Shown here one piece after another: positions 30,059-40,020 of a stretch of 57,985 nucleotides of DNA (position 1 is the stretch's first letter; every line of letters starts with the position of its first letter). Position numbers and translations under genes: made by a program. Source of the stretch: Pseudomonas tremae (lineage in GTDB: Bacteria > Pseudomonadota > Gammaproteobacteria > Pseudomonadales > Pseudomonadaceae); assembly GCF_001401155.1 (NCBI RefSeq), contig NZ_LJRO01000133.1, forward strand, positions 1 to 57,985, in the 5' to 3' direction. Under the pieces are notes generated by a model. It did not search any database. It saw only the letters and a list, made by a program, of their open reading frames with translations, and was not told the DNA's origin.

Positions 30059-30721
30059 CTAGACGCTGCGCCTGTTTAACCAGGTGCGCAGCTCGGAAAA
30101 ATGCTCAATGGCCATTATGGGCTCGAACTGCCGCAGGGACTCAAGCGGTTGCGCACCATAGCCAACCGCCACTGAATCCATACCGGCATTGCGCGCCATC
30201 AGCAGGTCGAACGAGGCGTCACCAATCATCAACGAACGGCCCGGCAAGACACCGCAGTGCGCCATGATCTCGTTCAGCATCAACGGATCAGGCTTGCTGG
30301 CGGTCTCGTCGGCAGCACGAGTGACGTCGAAATAATCCGCCCAGCCATTGGCTTTCAGCACCCGATCAAGCCCGCGTCGCGCTTTGCCGGTCGCCACAGC
30401 CAGACGATAGCCGTCTTCGCGAAACGCCTGCATCGACTCCACAACACCCTCGAACAACGGCGAAGGCACCTTGTCCATCTCCATGTACGCGTCAGCGTAG
30501 TGCTGGCGGATTTCGACAAGAATGGTTTCGCTGGTCTGCGGGTACAGTGTGCGGATCGCCTCGGGCAGGCCAAGGCCGATAATGTTCTTGATTGCAGAAT
30601 CGTCACACACCTCGACACCACTTTCGATGGCCGCGGTGCGCATTGAATGAATAATGCGCCCGACCGAGTCGGCCAGCGTGCCGTCCCAGTCAAATATCAA
30701 CAGATCGTAATCACGACGCAC
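30059..30721 (-). CDS. HAD-IA family phosphatase
   Basis: This 220-residue hydrolase starts at GTG 30721, overlapping the rluC stop by 11 bases. HAD motifs are [13 protein letters not shown] near the start, [12 protein letters not shown] near 105, and [16 protein letters not shown] near 165. It resembles the phosphoglycolate phosphatase-like proteins that accompany rluC in pseudomonads and enterics; the substrate is not known. Confidence 0.9.
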   Translation of the reverse strand: MRRDYDLLIFDWDGTLADSVGRIIHSMRTAAIESGVEVCDDSAIKNIIGLGLPEAIRTLYPQTSETILVEIRQHYADAYMEMDKVPSPLFEGVVESMQAFREDGYRLAVATGKARRGLDRVLKANGWADYFDVTRAADETASKPDPLMLNEIMAHCGVLPGRSLMIGDASFDLLMARNAGMDSVAVGYGAQPLESLRQFEPIMAIEHFSELRTWLNRRSV

Positions 30722-31667
30722 TAAGACGCTCCACTGTCCTGGCCCACATCTCGTCGACAGGCGCCTGCACATTCAATTTGCTGCCATCAGGCATCGGCAC
30801 GGTCAGCATGTAGGCATGCAGGAAGAGGCGCTTGCCACCCAGATCACGAATTTCCCGACTGAAGTTCTCGTCACCATATTTGGTATCACCGGCAATGGCA
30901 TGACCTGCATGCAGGGTATGCACCCTGATCTGGTGAGTACGACCGGTGACCGGCTTGGCTTCGACCATGGTGGCGAAGTCACCGAAACGGCGCAGCACCT
31001 TGAAGATTGTCAGCGCCTCCTTGCCCTCCTCGTTTACTTCGACCATGCGCTCGCCGGAACGCAGATTGCTCTTGAGCAACGGGGCGCGAACCTGCTTCTG
31101 GGCAGCCGCCCAATTGCCGCGAACCAGCGCCATGTAGCGCTTGTCGACGCCATCGCCACGCAGGGCCTCATGCAGATGGCGCAACATGCTGCGCTTTTTG
31201 GCAATCATCAGCAGGCCGGAGGTGTCTCGATCAAGGCGATGCACCAGCTCGAGCTCCTTGGCGTCCGGGCGCAGCTGGCGGAAGGCTTCGATGACACCGA
31301 AGCTCAGACCGCTGCCGCCATGCACGGCAATACCCGCAGGCTTGTTGAGGACTATCAGCGCCTTGTCTTCGTAGACAATCGCAGCCTCAAGGCGCTGCAA
31401 GAGTGCCTGCGCAACCGGCACGGGCTCGTCACGCTCGGGCACGCGCACAGGAGGAATGCGCACGATATCGCCTGCCTGCAGCTTATATTCAGGCTTGGTC
31501 CGGCCCTTGTTCACACGCACTTCGCCTTTACGCACGATGCGGTAGATCAAGGTCTTGGGCACGCCCTTGAGATAAGTGATCAGAAAATTATCGATGCGTT
31601 GACCGGCAAGTTCCGGCGCAACCTCAACCAGCTGGACGCCGGGGGTTGGAGGGGCAATATTCGTCAT
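30711..31667 (-). CDS. rluC: 23S rRNA pseudouridine(955/2504/2580) synthase
   Basis: This 318-residue enzyme has an N-terminal S4 RNA-binding domain (about 15-85: [20 protein letters not shown]) and a RluA-type catalytic domain with the nucleophilic Asp in [12 protein letters not shown] near 152. The start ATG 31667 ([10 protein letters not shown]) is chosen; an upstream in-frame ATG at 31679 is possible. It is transcribed away from rne, as in E. coli. Confidence 0.94.
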   Translation of the reverse strand: MTNIAPPTPGVQLVEVAPELAGQRIDNFLITYLKGVPKTLIYRIVRKGEVRVNKGRTKPEYKLQAGDIVRIPPVRVPERDEPVPVAQALLQRLEAAIVYEDKALIVLNKPAGIAVHGGSGLSFGVIEAFRQLRPDAKELELVHRLDRDTSGLLMIAKKRSMLRHLHEALRGDGVDKRYMALVRGNWAAAQKQVRAPLLKSNLRSGERMVEVNEEGKEALTIFKVLRRFGDFATMVEAKPVTGRTHQIRVHTLHAGHAIAGDTKYGDENFSREIRDLGGKRLFLHAYMLTVPMPDGSKLNVQAPVDEMWARTVERLSAS

Positions 31668-31695
31668 GCGGCAAATCATAACAATTTTTATGGAT

Positions 31696-31724
31696 TTGAA
31701 GCACTTAATGATTGCTGCTATAGT
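31696..31724 (+). promoter_or_regulatory. Promoter of rne
   Basis: On the plus strand -35 TTGAAG (31696-31701) and -10 TATAGT (31719-31724) have the ideal 17-base spacing. The -10 is preceded by TGC, close to an extended form. Initiation near 31731 would give a leader of about 650 nt before the rne ATG at 32382. Confidence 0.75.
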
Positions 31725-31730
31725 CGCGAA

Positions 31731-32381
31731 CGCCGCCAAAAGCGGCCGGGCAGCGGATCAACGGTTGACAACCGGCCCTGACCAACGCAATTCACAAGGA
31801 CGGGAGGCCGTCCTACGCAGTGTTCGGTGACAACGGAGCACGCTGGAACGTAACAAGCGCAGGTGACATGAGGCCGGAAACACGCCTGACAGCAGAGCAG
31901 ACAGCTCGCGGTCAGTGCGGACAGTTCATGGCCAGTTCACAAAGTGCAGTCGCTTCCAGACGCTACGAGCGGATGCTTCGGGAACAACGCCTCAAGCCAT
32001 GATGCGCAACCTTCCCAATCGAAGGCTGCGGTAAATGCCAACCCGCTGCGGATTCTGCGCGCGGCAGCACCCGAATTATCAGGGATACGTGTAGGGTGGA
32101 GACGCACAACCATCGGAATGTGTAGCACAAGGCTTGTTCTAGACGCTTCATCTCGTCCGCTACCGATGGTCGATTCCTCCTCCTGACAAAGCTTTTGCTG
32201 AAAGGGTGTCTTATGCCACCACAGCAAGCAGGAAACGTAGTCGCGACCCTCCGCCCCTTCTGGGCGAGGACCTCGCTAGACACTGGAGTGTCCAACCACT
32301 CCTGACGTGCCCTGACACCGACCGTGAGAAGTCGTGTGTGCCGAACGCCGTTTCCGGCAGCCCGGAAACCGACGGTACTAC
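31731..32381 (+). promoter_or_regulatory. Long structured rne leader (rne-II type RNA element)
   Basis: About 650 bases between the promoter and rne hold no convincing ORF but many complementary segments, for example CCGCCCC/GGGCGAGG around 32250-32270 and GGACACTCC-type pairs around 32280-32300. RNase E autoregulates by cleaving its own leader, and a conserved Pseudomonas structure named rne-II has been described in exactly this place; the 3' half of this leader is the likely match. I cannot draw the exact consensus boundaries by eye. Confidence 0.6.
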
Positions 32382-35300
32382 ATGAAAAGAATGCTGATTA
32401 ACGCAACTCAACCCGAAGAGTTGCGTGTTGCACTGGTAGACGGCCAGCGCCTCTACGACCTGGACATCGAGTCAGGTGCACGCGAGCAGAAGAAGGCCAA
32501 CATCTATAAAGGCCGAATCACTCGCATCGAACCCAGCCTTGAGGCTGCCTTTGTCGATTTCGGCTCTGAGCGCCACGGTTTTCTGCCCCTCAAGGAAATC
32601 TCCCGCGAGTACTTCAAGAAAGCCCCTGAAGGCCGCGTCAACATCAAGGACGTCCTGAGCGAAGGCCAGGAAGTCATCGTTCAGGTCGAGAAAGAAGAGC
32701 GTGGCAACAAGGGCGCAGCCCTGACCACCTTCATCAGCCTGGCAGGCCGTTATCTGGTCCTGATGCCGAACAACCCTCGCGCCGGTGGCATCTCGCGCCG
32801 TATCGAAGGCGAAGAGCGCAACGAACTGCGTGAAGCCCTCAACGGCCTGATCGCCCCCGCCGACATGGGTCTGATCGTTCGCACTGCAGGCCTTGGCCGC
32901 AGCAGCGAAGAAATGCAGTGGGACCTCGATTACCTGCTGCAACTGTGGACCGCCATCAAGGAAGCGTCCCTCGATCGTTCGGCTCCTTTCCTGATCTACC
33001 AGGAAAGCAACGTCATCATCCGCGCCATCCGCGACTATCTGCGCCAGGACATCGGTGAAGTCCTGATCGACAGCGTCGAAGCCCAGGAAGAAGCCCTGAC
33101 CTTCATCCGCCAGGTGATGCCGCAGTACGCCAGCAAGATCAAGCTCTACGAAGACAGCGTTCCGCTGTTCAACCGCTTCCAGATCGAAAGCCAGATCGAA
33201 ACCGCCTTCCAGCGCGTGGTCGAATTGCCTTCCGGCGGCTCCATCGTCATCGATCCTACCGAAGCCCTGGTGTCCATCGACATCAACTCGGCGCGCGCCA
33301 CCAAAGGCAGCGACATCGAAGAAACCGCCCTGCAGACCAACCTTGAAGCGGCTGAGGAAATCGCCCGTCAATTGCGTCTGCGCGACATCGGCGGCCTGAT
33401 TGTCATCGACTTCATCGACATGACGCCGGCCAAGAACCAGCGCGCAGTGGAAGAAAAAGTCCGCGAAAGCCTGGAAGCCGACCGCGCCCGCGTTCAGGTC
33501 GGTCGCATCTCGCGCTTCGGCCTGCTGGAAATGTCCCGTCAGCGCCTGCGTCCATCGTTGGGCGAAAGCAGCGGCATCGTTTGCCCCCGCTGCAACGGCA
33601 CCGGCATCATCCGCGACGTCGAATCGCTGTCGCTGGCCATCCTGCGCCTGATCGAAGAAGAAGCCCTGAAAGACCGTACTGCCGAAGTACGTGCCCAGGT
33701 GCCGATCCCGGTTGCTGCGTTCCTGCTCAATGAAAAACGCAACTCGATCACCAAGATCGAATTGCGCACTCGCGCACGCATCATCATCCTGCCGAATGAC
33801 CAGCTCGAAACCCCGCACTTCGAGGTTCAGCGTCTGCGTGATGACAGCCCGGAAGCGCACAACAGCCAGACCAGCTACGAAATCGCCGCTGCCGCCGCCG
33901 AAGTGGAAGAGATTGCCCCGCTGGCTGCCGCAACCCGCACCCTGGTTCGTCAGGAGGCAGCCGTCAAGACTGCTCCAGCGCGCGCCAATGCGCCGGTTCC
34001 GGTAGAAGCCGTTGCACCTGCTCCGACGCCTGCACCTGTCGCTCACGAGTCAAGCCTGTTCAAGGGCCTGGTGAAATCCCTGGTCAGCCTGTTCGCGACC
34101 AAGGAAGAGCCTGTTGCACCGGTAGTAGTTGAAAAACCGGCTGCAGAACAGCGTCCAGCTCGCAACGAAGAACGTCGCAACGGTCGTCAACAGAGCCGTG
34201 GCCGCAACAATCGTCGTGATGAAGAACGCAAACCTCGTGAAGAACGTGCTCCCCGCGAGGAGCGTGCCGAACGCGCCCCGCGTGAAGAGCGTGCGCCTCG
34301 CGAAGAACGCGCACCGCGTGAAGAACGTGCCGTCCGCGAACCTCGTGAAGCCCGTGAAGACTCGGCACCTCGCGAAGAGCGTCCGGCCCGTACTTCCCGT
34401 GAGCGCAAGCCGCGTGAAGCTCGTGAAGACCGCCCGGTTCGTGAACTGCGCGAGCCTCTGGACGCAGCCCCGGCTGTTGATCTGGCCCGCGAAGAACGTC
34501 CTGAACGCGCTCCGCGTGAAGAGCGTCAACCACGCCAGCCTCGTGAAGAACGTCAACCACGCGCCGAACAGGCCGCGGCGGCTGCATCCGAAGAAGAGCA
34601 AGTACTGCTCAACGACGAACAGGCCAACGACGAGAATCAGGACAGCAACGACGGCAGTGAAGGCGACCGCCCTCGCCGCCGCTCCCGCGGTCAGCGTCGT
34701 CGCAGCAACCGTCGCGAGCGTCAACGTGATGCCAACGGCAATGTGATCGAAGGCTCCGACGAAAACGGTAACGAAGAAGGCAGCGCCGATCTGTCGGCCG
34801 GTCTTGGCTTCACAGCCGCCGCCTCTGCCGCCAGTAGCGTGATCAGCGCTCCAGCCGAAGCCGATGCGCATCAGCAGGCCGAGCGCGCCAACAGCACAGA
34901 CGCATCGACTGCAGAGCCTGCACAGCAGACTCCTGCCGCCGAAGCGCCGGCTGTTGAAGCACCTGCATTTGAACAGCCAGCCGCCCAGACAACAGCCACT
35001 GAAGCACCGGTCGCAGATGCGTCGGCAGCAGCAGAGCCTGTCGTTGAAGCCCCAGCCGTTGAAGCGCCTGCGGTGATCGACACTCCGGTTGCGCAACCTG
35101 CTCCTGAAGTAGAAGTTCTGCCAGCAGCGACCGAAGCACCGGCTTTTGCAGCACCGACCGAGCAGTTCGAGGCACCGCATGCCGAGCGTGTAGTGCCGTT
35201 CAAGCCAACGCCAGAGCCTGCGCCACAAGCGCCGGTCGAAGCAGCGGCTCATGAGGAAGTGCCAGCCACTGAATCATCCGAACTGCCAACACCTGTCGAA

Positions 35301-35669
35301 GCACCTGCTGCCGAGCCTGCATTCGCGAAAGAAGAACCTGTACCTTATGCCGCGCCTCAGGCCGCTGCCGAGGAACAGGTGTCTGCACCCGCAGAGCAGG
35401 AACCGGCGATCGAGGAACAACCGGCAGCTCCGGTCAGCAGCACTGGTCGTGCCCCCAACGATCCGCGTGAAGTTCGTCGCCGCAAACGCGAAGAAGAAGC
35501 GCGTCGTGCGGCGGCTGCAAGCGCTCCGGTTGCTGAGGCAGCACCTGTTGCTGCAGAGCCAGAATCGGTCCAGCCTTCACCGGCAACCGAAGAGGCTGCA
35601 ACCAGCCACCAAACCGCTCAGCCTCACCATGAAGCCAATAAGGAAGACGAGACTAAACCTCTCATCTAA
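32382..35669 (+). CDS. rne: Ribonuclease E
   Basis: This 1095-residue endonuclease is the core of the RNA degradosome. The N-terminal half holds the S1 domain (about 35-125), the 5' sensor/RNase H-like region, the catalytic Asp residues in VSIDINSAR and IVIDFIDM near 304 and 347, and the zinc-link CPRCNGTG at 401-408. The C-terminal half is disordered: a membrane-helix-like [13 protein letters not shown] near 563, arginine-rich REER/PREER repeats at about 615-735, an RNA-binding [14 protein letters not shown] near 765, a long Ala/Pro/Glu region, and a final NDPR motif at 1026-1029. NDPR and REER motifs are known from P. aeruginosa RNase E as partner and RNA contact sites. ATG 32382 is the conserved start. 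Confidence 0.97.
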   Translation: MKRMLINATQPEELRVALVDGQRLYDLDIESGAREQKKANIYKGRITRIEPSLEAAFVDFGSERHGFLPLKEISREYFKKAPEGRVNIKDVLSEGQEVIVQVEKEERGNKGAALTTFISLAGRYLVLMPNNPRAGGISRRIEGEERNELREALNGLIAPADMGLIVRTAGLGRSSEEMQWDLDYLLQLWTAIKEASLDRSAPFLIYQESNVIIRAIRDYLRQDIGEVLIDSVEAQEEALTFIRQVMPQYASKIKLYEDSVPLFNRFQIESQIETAFQRVVELPSGGSIVIDPTEALVSIDINSARATKGSDIEETALQTNLEAAEEIARQLRLRDIGGLIVIDFIDMTPAKNQRAVEEKVRESLEADRARVQVGRISRFGLLEMSRQRLRPSLGESSGIVCPRCNGTGIIRDVESLSLAILRLIEEEALKDRTAEVRAQVPIPVAAFLLNEKRNSITKIELRTRARIIILPNDQLETPHFEVQRLRDDSPEAHNSQTSYEIAAAAAEVEEIAPLAAATRTLVRQEAAVKTAPARANAPVPVEAVAPAPTPAPVAHESSLFKGLVKSLVSLFATKEEPVAPVVVEKPAAEQRPARNEERRNGRQQSRGRNNRRDEERKPREERAPREERAERAPREERAPREERAPREERAVREPREAREDSAPREERPARTSRERKPREAREDRPVRELREPLDAAPAVDLAREERPERAPREERQPRQPREERQPRAEQAAAAASEEEQVLLNDEQANDENQDSNDGSEGDRPRRRSRGQRRRSNRRERQRDANGNVIEGSDENGNEEGSADLSAGLGFTAAASAASSVISAPAEADAHQQAERANSTDASTAEPAQQTPAAEAPAVEAPAFEQPAAQTTATEAPVADASAAAEPVVEAPAVEAPAVIDTPVAQPAPEVEVLPAATEAPAFAAPTEQFEAPHAERVVPFKPTPEPAPQAPVEAAAHEEVPATESSELPTPVEAPAAEPAFAKEEPVPYAAPQAAAEEQVSAPAEQEPAIEEQPAAPVSSTGRAPNDPREVRRRKREEEARRAAAASAPVAEAAPVAAEPESVQPSPATEEAATSHQTAQPHHEANKEDETKPLI

Positions 35670-35681
35670 CTCCGGCCCATG

Positions 35682-35718
35682 AAAAAGCCCCGCTTGTGCA
35701 GACAGGCGGGGCTTTTTT
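35682..35718 (+). terminator. Terminator of rne
   Basis: A 7-bp GC-rich stem (GCCCCGC 35687-35693 with GCGGGGC 35706-35712) extended by A/T pairs is followed by six T. It lies 13 bases after the rne stop. Confidence 0.9.
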
Positions 35719-35720
35719 AC

Positions 35721-35800
35721 ATCTGCGATTCAGGATAACTCTTTGGTCTGGCCGCAAACGCTGTGTCCGTTTCTGAGTTTGCGTAGGCCGAGACGCAGAT
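35721..35800. repeat. Nested imperfect inverted repeat between rne and murB
   Basis: ATCTGCG (35721-35727) is complementary to CGCAGAT (35794-35800), with inner arms TCTGGCC/GGCCGAGA and GCAAACG/CGTTT...TTTGC. On the minus strand this follows the murB stop and could serve as a 3' end structure; no T-run is present. Confidence 0.45.
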
Positions 35801-35820
35801 ATAAATGTGCGGAGCCTTGC

Positions 35821-36840
35821 TTAGTAGAGGTTCGGCTCCATTTCCAGCTCGACACCGAAACGCTCGGCGATATCGGCCTGAATTCGGCGCGCGAGGTTGA
35901 GCAATTGCAGGCCACTGGCCTGTCCGTAATTGACCAGCACCAGTGACTGGAGCGTATGCACCCCGGCGTCGCCTTCACGGAAGCCCTTCCAGCCAGCCTG
36001 CTCGATCAACCATCCCGCCGCCAACTTCACCCGGCCATCAGGCTGCGGGTAGCCGACCACACCTGGATGCTCGGCCTGGAGCCTGATGTAAAGCTCAGCC
36101 GAAATCACCGGATTCTTGAAAAAACTGCCTGCGTTGCCCAATACCGCAGGGTCAGGCAGTTTTTCGCTACGAATGGCGCAGATTGCGCGACTGACATCGA
36201 ACGGCGTCGGTTTTTCGATGCCCAGTTCATTAAGACGCTGACGGACCGGGCCGTACTCAAGATGCAATCTGGCGTCGCGAGTCAGCCTGAAACGCACACG
36301 CAGAATCAACCAGCGTGCTACCTGGTGCTTGAAAACGCTGTCCCGGTAACCAAACGCACAGTCGTCAAGAGAAAACTCTCGCAGCTCGCCAGTTTCGCGG
36401 TCCAGCGCAGTCAGGCTATGAAAGACATCCTTGATCTCGACGCCATACGCCCCGATGTTCTGCATCGGGGCCGCGCCTACCGTACCTGGAATCAGGCTGA
36501 GATTTTCGAGCCCTGCCAGCCCAAGCTCCAGACAGGATTGAACAAACGGATGCCAGGGCTCGCCGGCCTCGGCCTCTACAATCGATTCCGCACAGTCTTC
36601 ACGCACGATGCGAATGCCGCGGCTCGCCATGCGCAGCACCAGCGCCTGCACATCACTGCTAAGCAACAGATTGCTGCCGCCGCCGATGACCAGCAGCGGC
36701 ACATTGTGTTCGGCGGAATACGCCAGCGCCTCGAGAACATCGTCATCGCTGTGCGCTTCGGCAAACAGTTGCGCCTGTACATTCACACCAAAGGTATTGA
36801 ACGGCTTCAGGGAAACATCGGAGTGAACCTGCAAGGTCAT
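35821..36840 (-). CDS. murB: UDP-N-acetylenolpyruvoylglucosamine reductase
   Basis: This 339-residue FAD enzyme makes UDP-MurNAc. The N-terminal FAD domain has NTFGVNVQAQ and VIGGGSNLLLS; further motifs are LSLIPGTVGAAPMQNIGAYG near 130 and the catalytic Ser/Glu region NAGSFFKNPV near 230 and LEMEPNLY at the end. It is the last gene of the lpxK-kdsB-murB leftward block. Confidence 0.96.
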   Translation of the reverse strand: MTLQVHSDVSLKPFNTFGVNVQAQLFAEAHSDDDVLEALAYSAEHNVPLLVIGGGSNLLLSSDVQALVLRMASRGIRIVREDCAESIVEAEAGEPWHPFVQSCLELGLAGLENLSLIPGTVGAAPMQNIGAYGVEIKDVFHSLTALDRETGELREFSLDDCAFGYRDSVFKHQVARWLILRVRFRLTRDARLHLEYGPVRQRLNELGIEKPTPFDVSRAICAIRSEKLPDPAVLGNAGSFFKNPVISAELYIRLQAEHPGVVGYPQPDGRVKLAAGWLIEQAGWKGFREGDAGVHTLQSLVLVNYGQASGLQLLNLARRIQADIAERFGVELEMEPNLY

Positions 36841-36874
36841 GCCCTCACCTTTCCAGCTGGCTGGATAAACCGCA

Positions 36875-37639
36875 TCAAGCCTCCAGAAGGCGTCTTACGC
36901 GCTCAAGGTCTTCAGGTGTGTCGACACCGCCGGGCGGCGCTTCAAGCGCGTCAGCCACATGAATGCGCACGCCATTCCACAGCGCACGCAATTGCTCGAG
37001 GCTTTCGGTGTTTTCCAGCCAGCACGGCCCCCAACTGACGAAGTCATGCAGAAAACCCGCACGGTAGGCATAGATACCGATATGCCGGCGGTAAGGCACA
37101 CCCGCAGGCAACCGGTCTTTATCACTGGCCAGCGCATCCCGCGCCCACGGAAGCGGAGCGCGGCTGAAGGTCAGGGCCAGACCGTTGATGTCGGTCGAGA
37201 CCTTGACGATGTTCGGATTGAACAACGCCGCCACATCATCGATAGGCTCGGCCAGGGTAGCCATGCCGGCTTCCGGATGCGCAGCCAGGTTGGCTGCCAC
37301 CTGGTCAATCACCGCAGGCGGGATCATCGGTTCGTCGCCCTGGACATTGACCACAATCGCATCGGCCGCCAGCCCCAGTTGCGTGGCTACCTCGGCCAGG
37401 CGATCGGTGCCGGAGTTGTGGTCTTCGCGGGTCAGCAGCACTTCAGCGCCAAATGCGCGGCACGCCTCGACGATGCGTGCATCGTCAGTCGCCACCACTA
37501 CACGCTCGGCACTGCTCTTGCGTGCCTGTTCCCAGACAAGCTGAACCATGGGTTTGCCAGCAATGGTTTGCAACGGCTTGCCGGGAAACCGGCTGGAGCC
37601 GTAACGCGCCGGAATGACGACGGTAAAGGCTGCTGTCAT
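36875..37639 (-). CDS. kdsB: 3-deoxy-manno-octulosonate cytidylyltransferase
   Basis: This 254-residue enzyme activates Kdo to CMP-Kdo for lipopolysaccharide. Motifs are [17 protein letters not shown] at the N-terminus, [13 protein letters not shown] near 95 and [15 protein letters not shown] near 185. Its start overlaps the Trm112-like gene by four bases. Only 34 bases separate it from murB, so the phosphotyrosine phosphatase gene found between them in some pseudomonads is absent. Confidence 0.96.
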   Translation of the reverse strand: MTAAFTVVIPARYGSSRFPGKPLQTIAGKPMVQLVWEQARKSSAERVVVATDDARIVEACRAFGAEVLLTREDHNSGTDRLAEVATQLGLAADAIVVNVQGDEPMIPPAVIDQVAANLAAHPEAGMATLAEPIDDVAALFNPNIVKVSTDINGLALTFSRAPLPWARDALASDKDRLPAGVPYRRHIGIYAYRAGFLHDFVSWGPCWLENTESLEQLRALWNGVRIHVADALEAPPGGVDTPEDLERVRRLLEA

Positions 37640-37821
37640 TTTTCCAGTCGCTCATCGGCGGTCAGGGTGCGCGCTTCGCTTTCCAGCATCACCGGAATAC
37701 CGTCACGAACCGGATAGGCAAGGCCTGCGCCCTTGCTGATCAGCTCGGTCTTGTCGGCGCTGAGCTTCAATGGCCCCTTGCAGATGGGGCAGGCAAGGAT
37801 GTCGAGTAGTTTGGTGTCCAT
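37636..37821 (-). CDS. Trm112-like / YcaR small protein
   Basis: This 61-residue protein starts at ATG 37821 ([18 protein letters not shown]). It has the YcaR/Trm112 fold signature, CPxCKG followed by [18 protein letters not shown]. Only the first Cys pair is kept; the position that is Cys in E. coli YcaR (LICK) is Ser here (LISK), so zinc binding is doubtful. Role unknown; it is coupled with lpxK and kdsB. Confidence 0.9.
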   Translation of the reverse strand: MDTKLLDILACPICKGPLKLSADKTELISKGAGLAYPVRDGIPVMLESEARTLTADERLEK

Positions 37822-37838
37822 AGGAGATCCTGAAGCAA

Positions 37839-38834
37839 TCATGAAGAAAGACGGAGGAGTTGCTCATCGAACCAGCCGACGAAGGCGTCGGACGGCGCTG
37901 CATCGACCGCCAGATACCACCAGTCGTCGCCTGCGAAGGCACGACACTTCACCGCATCCTTCTCGGTCATGACCAAGGGTAAAGCCGGGGTAAAGGTCAG
38001 CGCCTGAGCACTGTAGACTGCATGGTCGGCGAAAGCGTGAGCCACCGGTCGCCAGTGTAGTCCTTCGAGGGTCTTGAAGAAACGTTGCGGATTGCCGATT
38101 CCGGCGACCGCATGCAGCGCCTGCCCGGCCGGGAAATAGTCAACTGGCCGGCGCTCGCCGCTCCGCAGGTTGATCAGCGCAGACGGCTTGAGCGAGAACG
38201 CGTAGCCATCGTCGCGATCCGCAGCAGCGCCGTTGTAGAGCAAGGCATCGACACTCTTAAGCCGTTCGACCGGCTCGCGCAACGGGCCGGCCGGCAGGCA
38301 GCGGCGATTGCCCAGACCTCGGGCGGCATCGATCAGCACCAATTCAAGGTCACGCGCCAGACGGTAATGCTGCAAGCCATCGTCGGAAAGAATCAGGTCC
38401 AGCGGCTCGGCAGCGAGCAACGCCTGAACGGCGCGACTGCGATCAGGGTCGATCATCAGCGGCACACCGCAGCGCTTGACGATGAGCAAAGGCTCGTCAC
38501 CTGCCTCGGCGGCGCTCTGGTCAGGCTGTACACGCCAGGGCAGGCTTGGCGGTTTGGCGCCATAACCTCGGCTGACAACGCCTACGCGCAGCCCGCGGAG
38601 GCGGCAGTGTTCGATCATCCAGAGGATCAGAGGCGTTTTGCCTGTGCCACCGATGGTGATATTGCCAACCACGATAATCGGCACCGGGGCCCGATAGATA
38701 TCGCCCTCGCCAGCCACAAAACGCGCCCGTTTGCTGTCCACCACGCGTCGGTAAAGGCTTTCCAGCGGACGCAACAACATCAGCGCCGGGTGGCCCTTGT
38801 ACCAGGCATCAAGCAAACGGTCGGTAAATGCCAT
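37839..38834 (-). CDS. lpxK: Tetraacyldisaccharide 4'-kinase
   Basis: This 331-residue inner-membrane kinase phosphorylates the lipid A precursor at position 4'. It has the Walker [14 protein letters not shown] near 57, VVSRGYGAK near 88, and [11 protein letters not shown] near 150. Its start shares a base with the exbD stop. In this operon lipid A synthesis sits beside exbBD-like genes, as in other pseudomonads. Confidence 0.95.
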   Translation of the reverse strand: MAFTDRLLDAWYKGHPALMLLRPLESLYRRVVDSKRARFVAGEGDIYRAPVPIIVVGNITIGGTGKTPLILWMIEHCRLRGLRVGVVSRGYGAKPPSLPWRVQPDQSAAEAGDEPLLIVKRCGVPLMIDPDRSRAVQALLAAEPLDLILSDDGLQHYRLARDLELVLIDAARGLGNRRCLPAGPLREPVERLKSVDALLYNGAAADRDDGYAFSLKPSALINLRSGERRPVDYFPAGQALHAVAGIGNPQRFFKTLEGLHWRPVAHAFADHAVYSAQALTFTPALPLVMTEKDAVKCRAFAGDDWWYLAVDAAPSDAFVGWFDEQLLRLSS

Positions 38835-39265
38835 CAGTTAGCCGTTGTGGCCTCGACAGTGGTCATGCGCAAATGACTGAAGCCCAGTTTCCCTGCTGCA
38901 TCCATGGCCGTGATGACCGACTGATGAGGGGTCTTGCCATCCGCGCTGATAGACAGCGGCAAGCTGGTATCGCCCGCCGACTCGCGCTGCAGTGCTTCGA
39001 TCAGCGTTGCCAGGTCGTTCTTCGGCAACAGCTGATTGTTCAGGGAAAATATCCCGTCGGCATTGATGGCGATGTCCAGGTGCTTCGCGGCGGCGTCCAC
39101 CTCCGGCGTGCCGGTGACTGCCTGTGGCAAGTCCACACGCAGCTGGGTCTCACGGGTAAACGTGGTCGTCACGATGAAAAACAGCAGCAGGATGAACACC
39201 ACGTCAATCAGAGAGACCAGATTGATGTCGATGTTTTCGCGAGGTCTGCGGCGGCGAAATTTCAC
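38834..39265 (-). CDS. ExbD/TolR family biopolymer transporter
   Basis: This 143-residue protein has a basic cytosolic start, one transmembrane helix at about 14-34 with the force-transducing Asp in [13 protein letters not shown], and a periplasmic domain. Together with the preceding ExbB-like protein it should form a proton-driven motor. Its lipid-gene neighbourhood is unlike that of tonB or tol operons, so the partner is unclear. Confidence 0.92.
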   Translation of the reverse strand: MKFRRRRPRENIDINLVSLIDVVFILLLFFIVTTTFTRETQLRVDLPQAVTGTPEVDAAAKHLDIAINADGIFSLNNQLLPKNDLATLIEALQRESAGDTSLPLSISADGKTPHQSVITAMDAAGKLGFSHLRMTTVEATTAN

Positions 39266-39939
39266 TTCTTCTTGCCCCCGCCTGCCCTGGCCAGCGATTT
39301 GAGGTCTATTTTGGCGTCGATCAGATCGACATCACGGTCGCCCTGCACCACCTCGACCAGACGAATTGCTTGCTGCTCCATACCGACCACCAGTTCATCG
39401 ACACGGCTTTGCAGAAAGCGGTGAAAGAAGATCGCAGGGATCGCAACGATAAGGCCCGACGCAGTACAGATAAGCGCCTTGGAAATACCACTCGCCAGCA
39501 CACCGGCATTGGCCGTGGCACCGGTGCTGTTGAACGAGCCGAAAATGTCGATCATGCCCAATACTGTGCCCAGCAGACCGAGCAGAGGCGCCATCGCGGC
39601 GATCGAGCCCAGTGCGCTCAGGTAGCGTTCCAGGTCATGAATGACGCGAGCGGCGGCCTCCTCGATGCACTCCTTCATGATCTCGCGACCGTGCCTGGAG
39701 TTGGTCAGACCGGCAGCCAGGATCTCGCCCAGCGGCGAATCTGCGCGCAGTTGCTTGAGTTTTTCGTTGTCCAGCTTCTTTTCCTGAATCCACTGCCAGG
39801 CCTGCCCCAACAGATGCGGTGGCGCAATCCGGCTGGCGCGCAGCGTCCACAGGCGTTCGATAATGATGCCGACAGCGGCGATGGAGCTTAAAATGATCGG
39901 CAGCATCATCCAGCCGCCCGATTTGACCAGTTCCCACAC
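39262..39939 (-). CDS. ExbB/TolQ/MotA family proton channel
   Basis: This 225-residue protein has three transmembrane segments, at about 10-29, 110-135 and 150-175 (MAPLLGLLGTVLGMIDIF; ALICTASGLIVAIPAIFF). The start is GTG 39939 (WELVKSGGWMM), because GAGGGAG lies eight bases upstream and homologues begin here; longer starts add a poorly conserved stretch. It is coupled to the ExbD-like gene. Confidence 0.9.
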   Translation of the reverse strand: MWELVKSGGWMMLPIILSSIAAVGIIIERLWTLRASRIAPPHLLGQAWQWIQEKKLDNEKLKQLRADSPLGEILAAGLTNSRHGREIMKECIEEAAARVIHDLERYLSALGSIAAMAPLLGLLGTVLGMIDIFGSFNSTGATANAGVLASGISKALICTASGLIVAIPAIFFHRFLQSRVDELVVGMEQQAIRLVEVVQGDRDVDLIDAKIDLKSLARAGGGKKK

Positions 39940-40020
39940 AGTGATCACTCCCTCGAAAAATTGCCGCCACTCTAGCATAGGGTCGCCAAGTGCCGAACGT
40001 CGAGATCGATATCCCTTCAT

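Noticed and set aside
32472..34046. 524-codon minus-strand ORF opposite the catalytic half of rne
   Set aside because: Shadow frame of a highly conserved gene; no independent evidence.
34050..35252. 400-codon minus-strand ORF inside the 3' half of rne
   Set aside because: It is the complement of the repeat-rich rne tail; its Arg/Cys/Phe-heavy composition is an artefact of codon bias and no family is recognisable.
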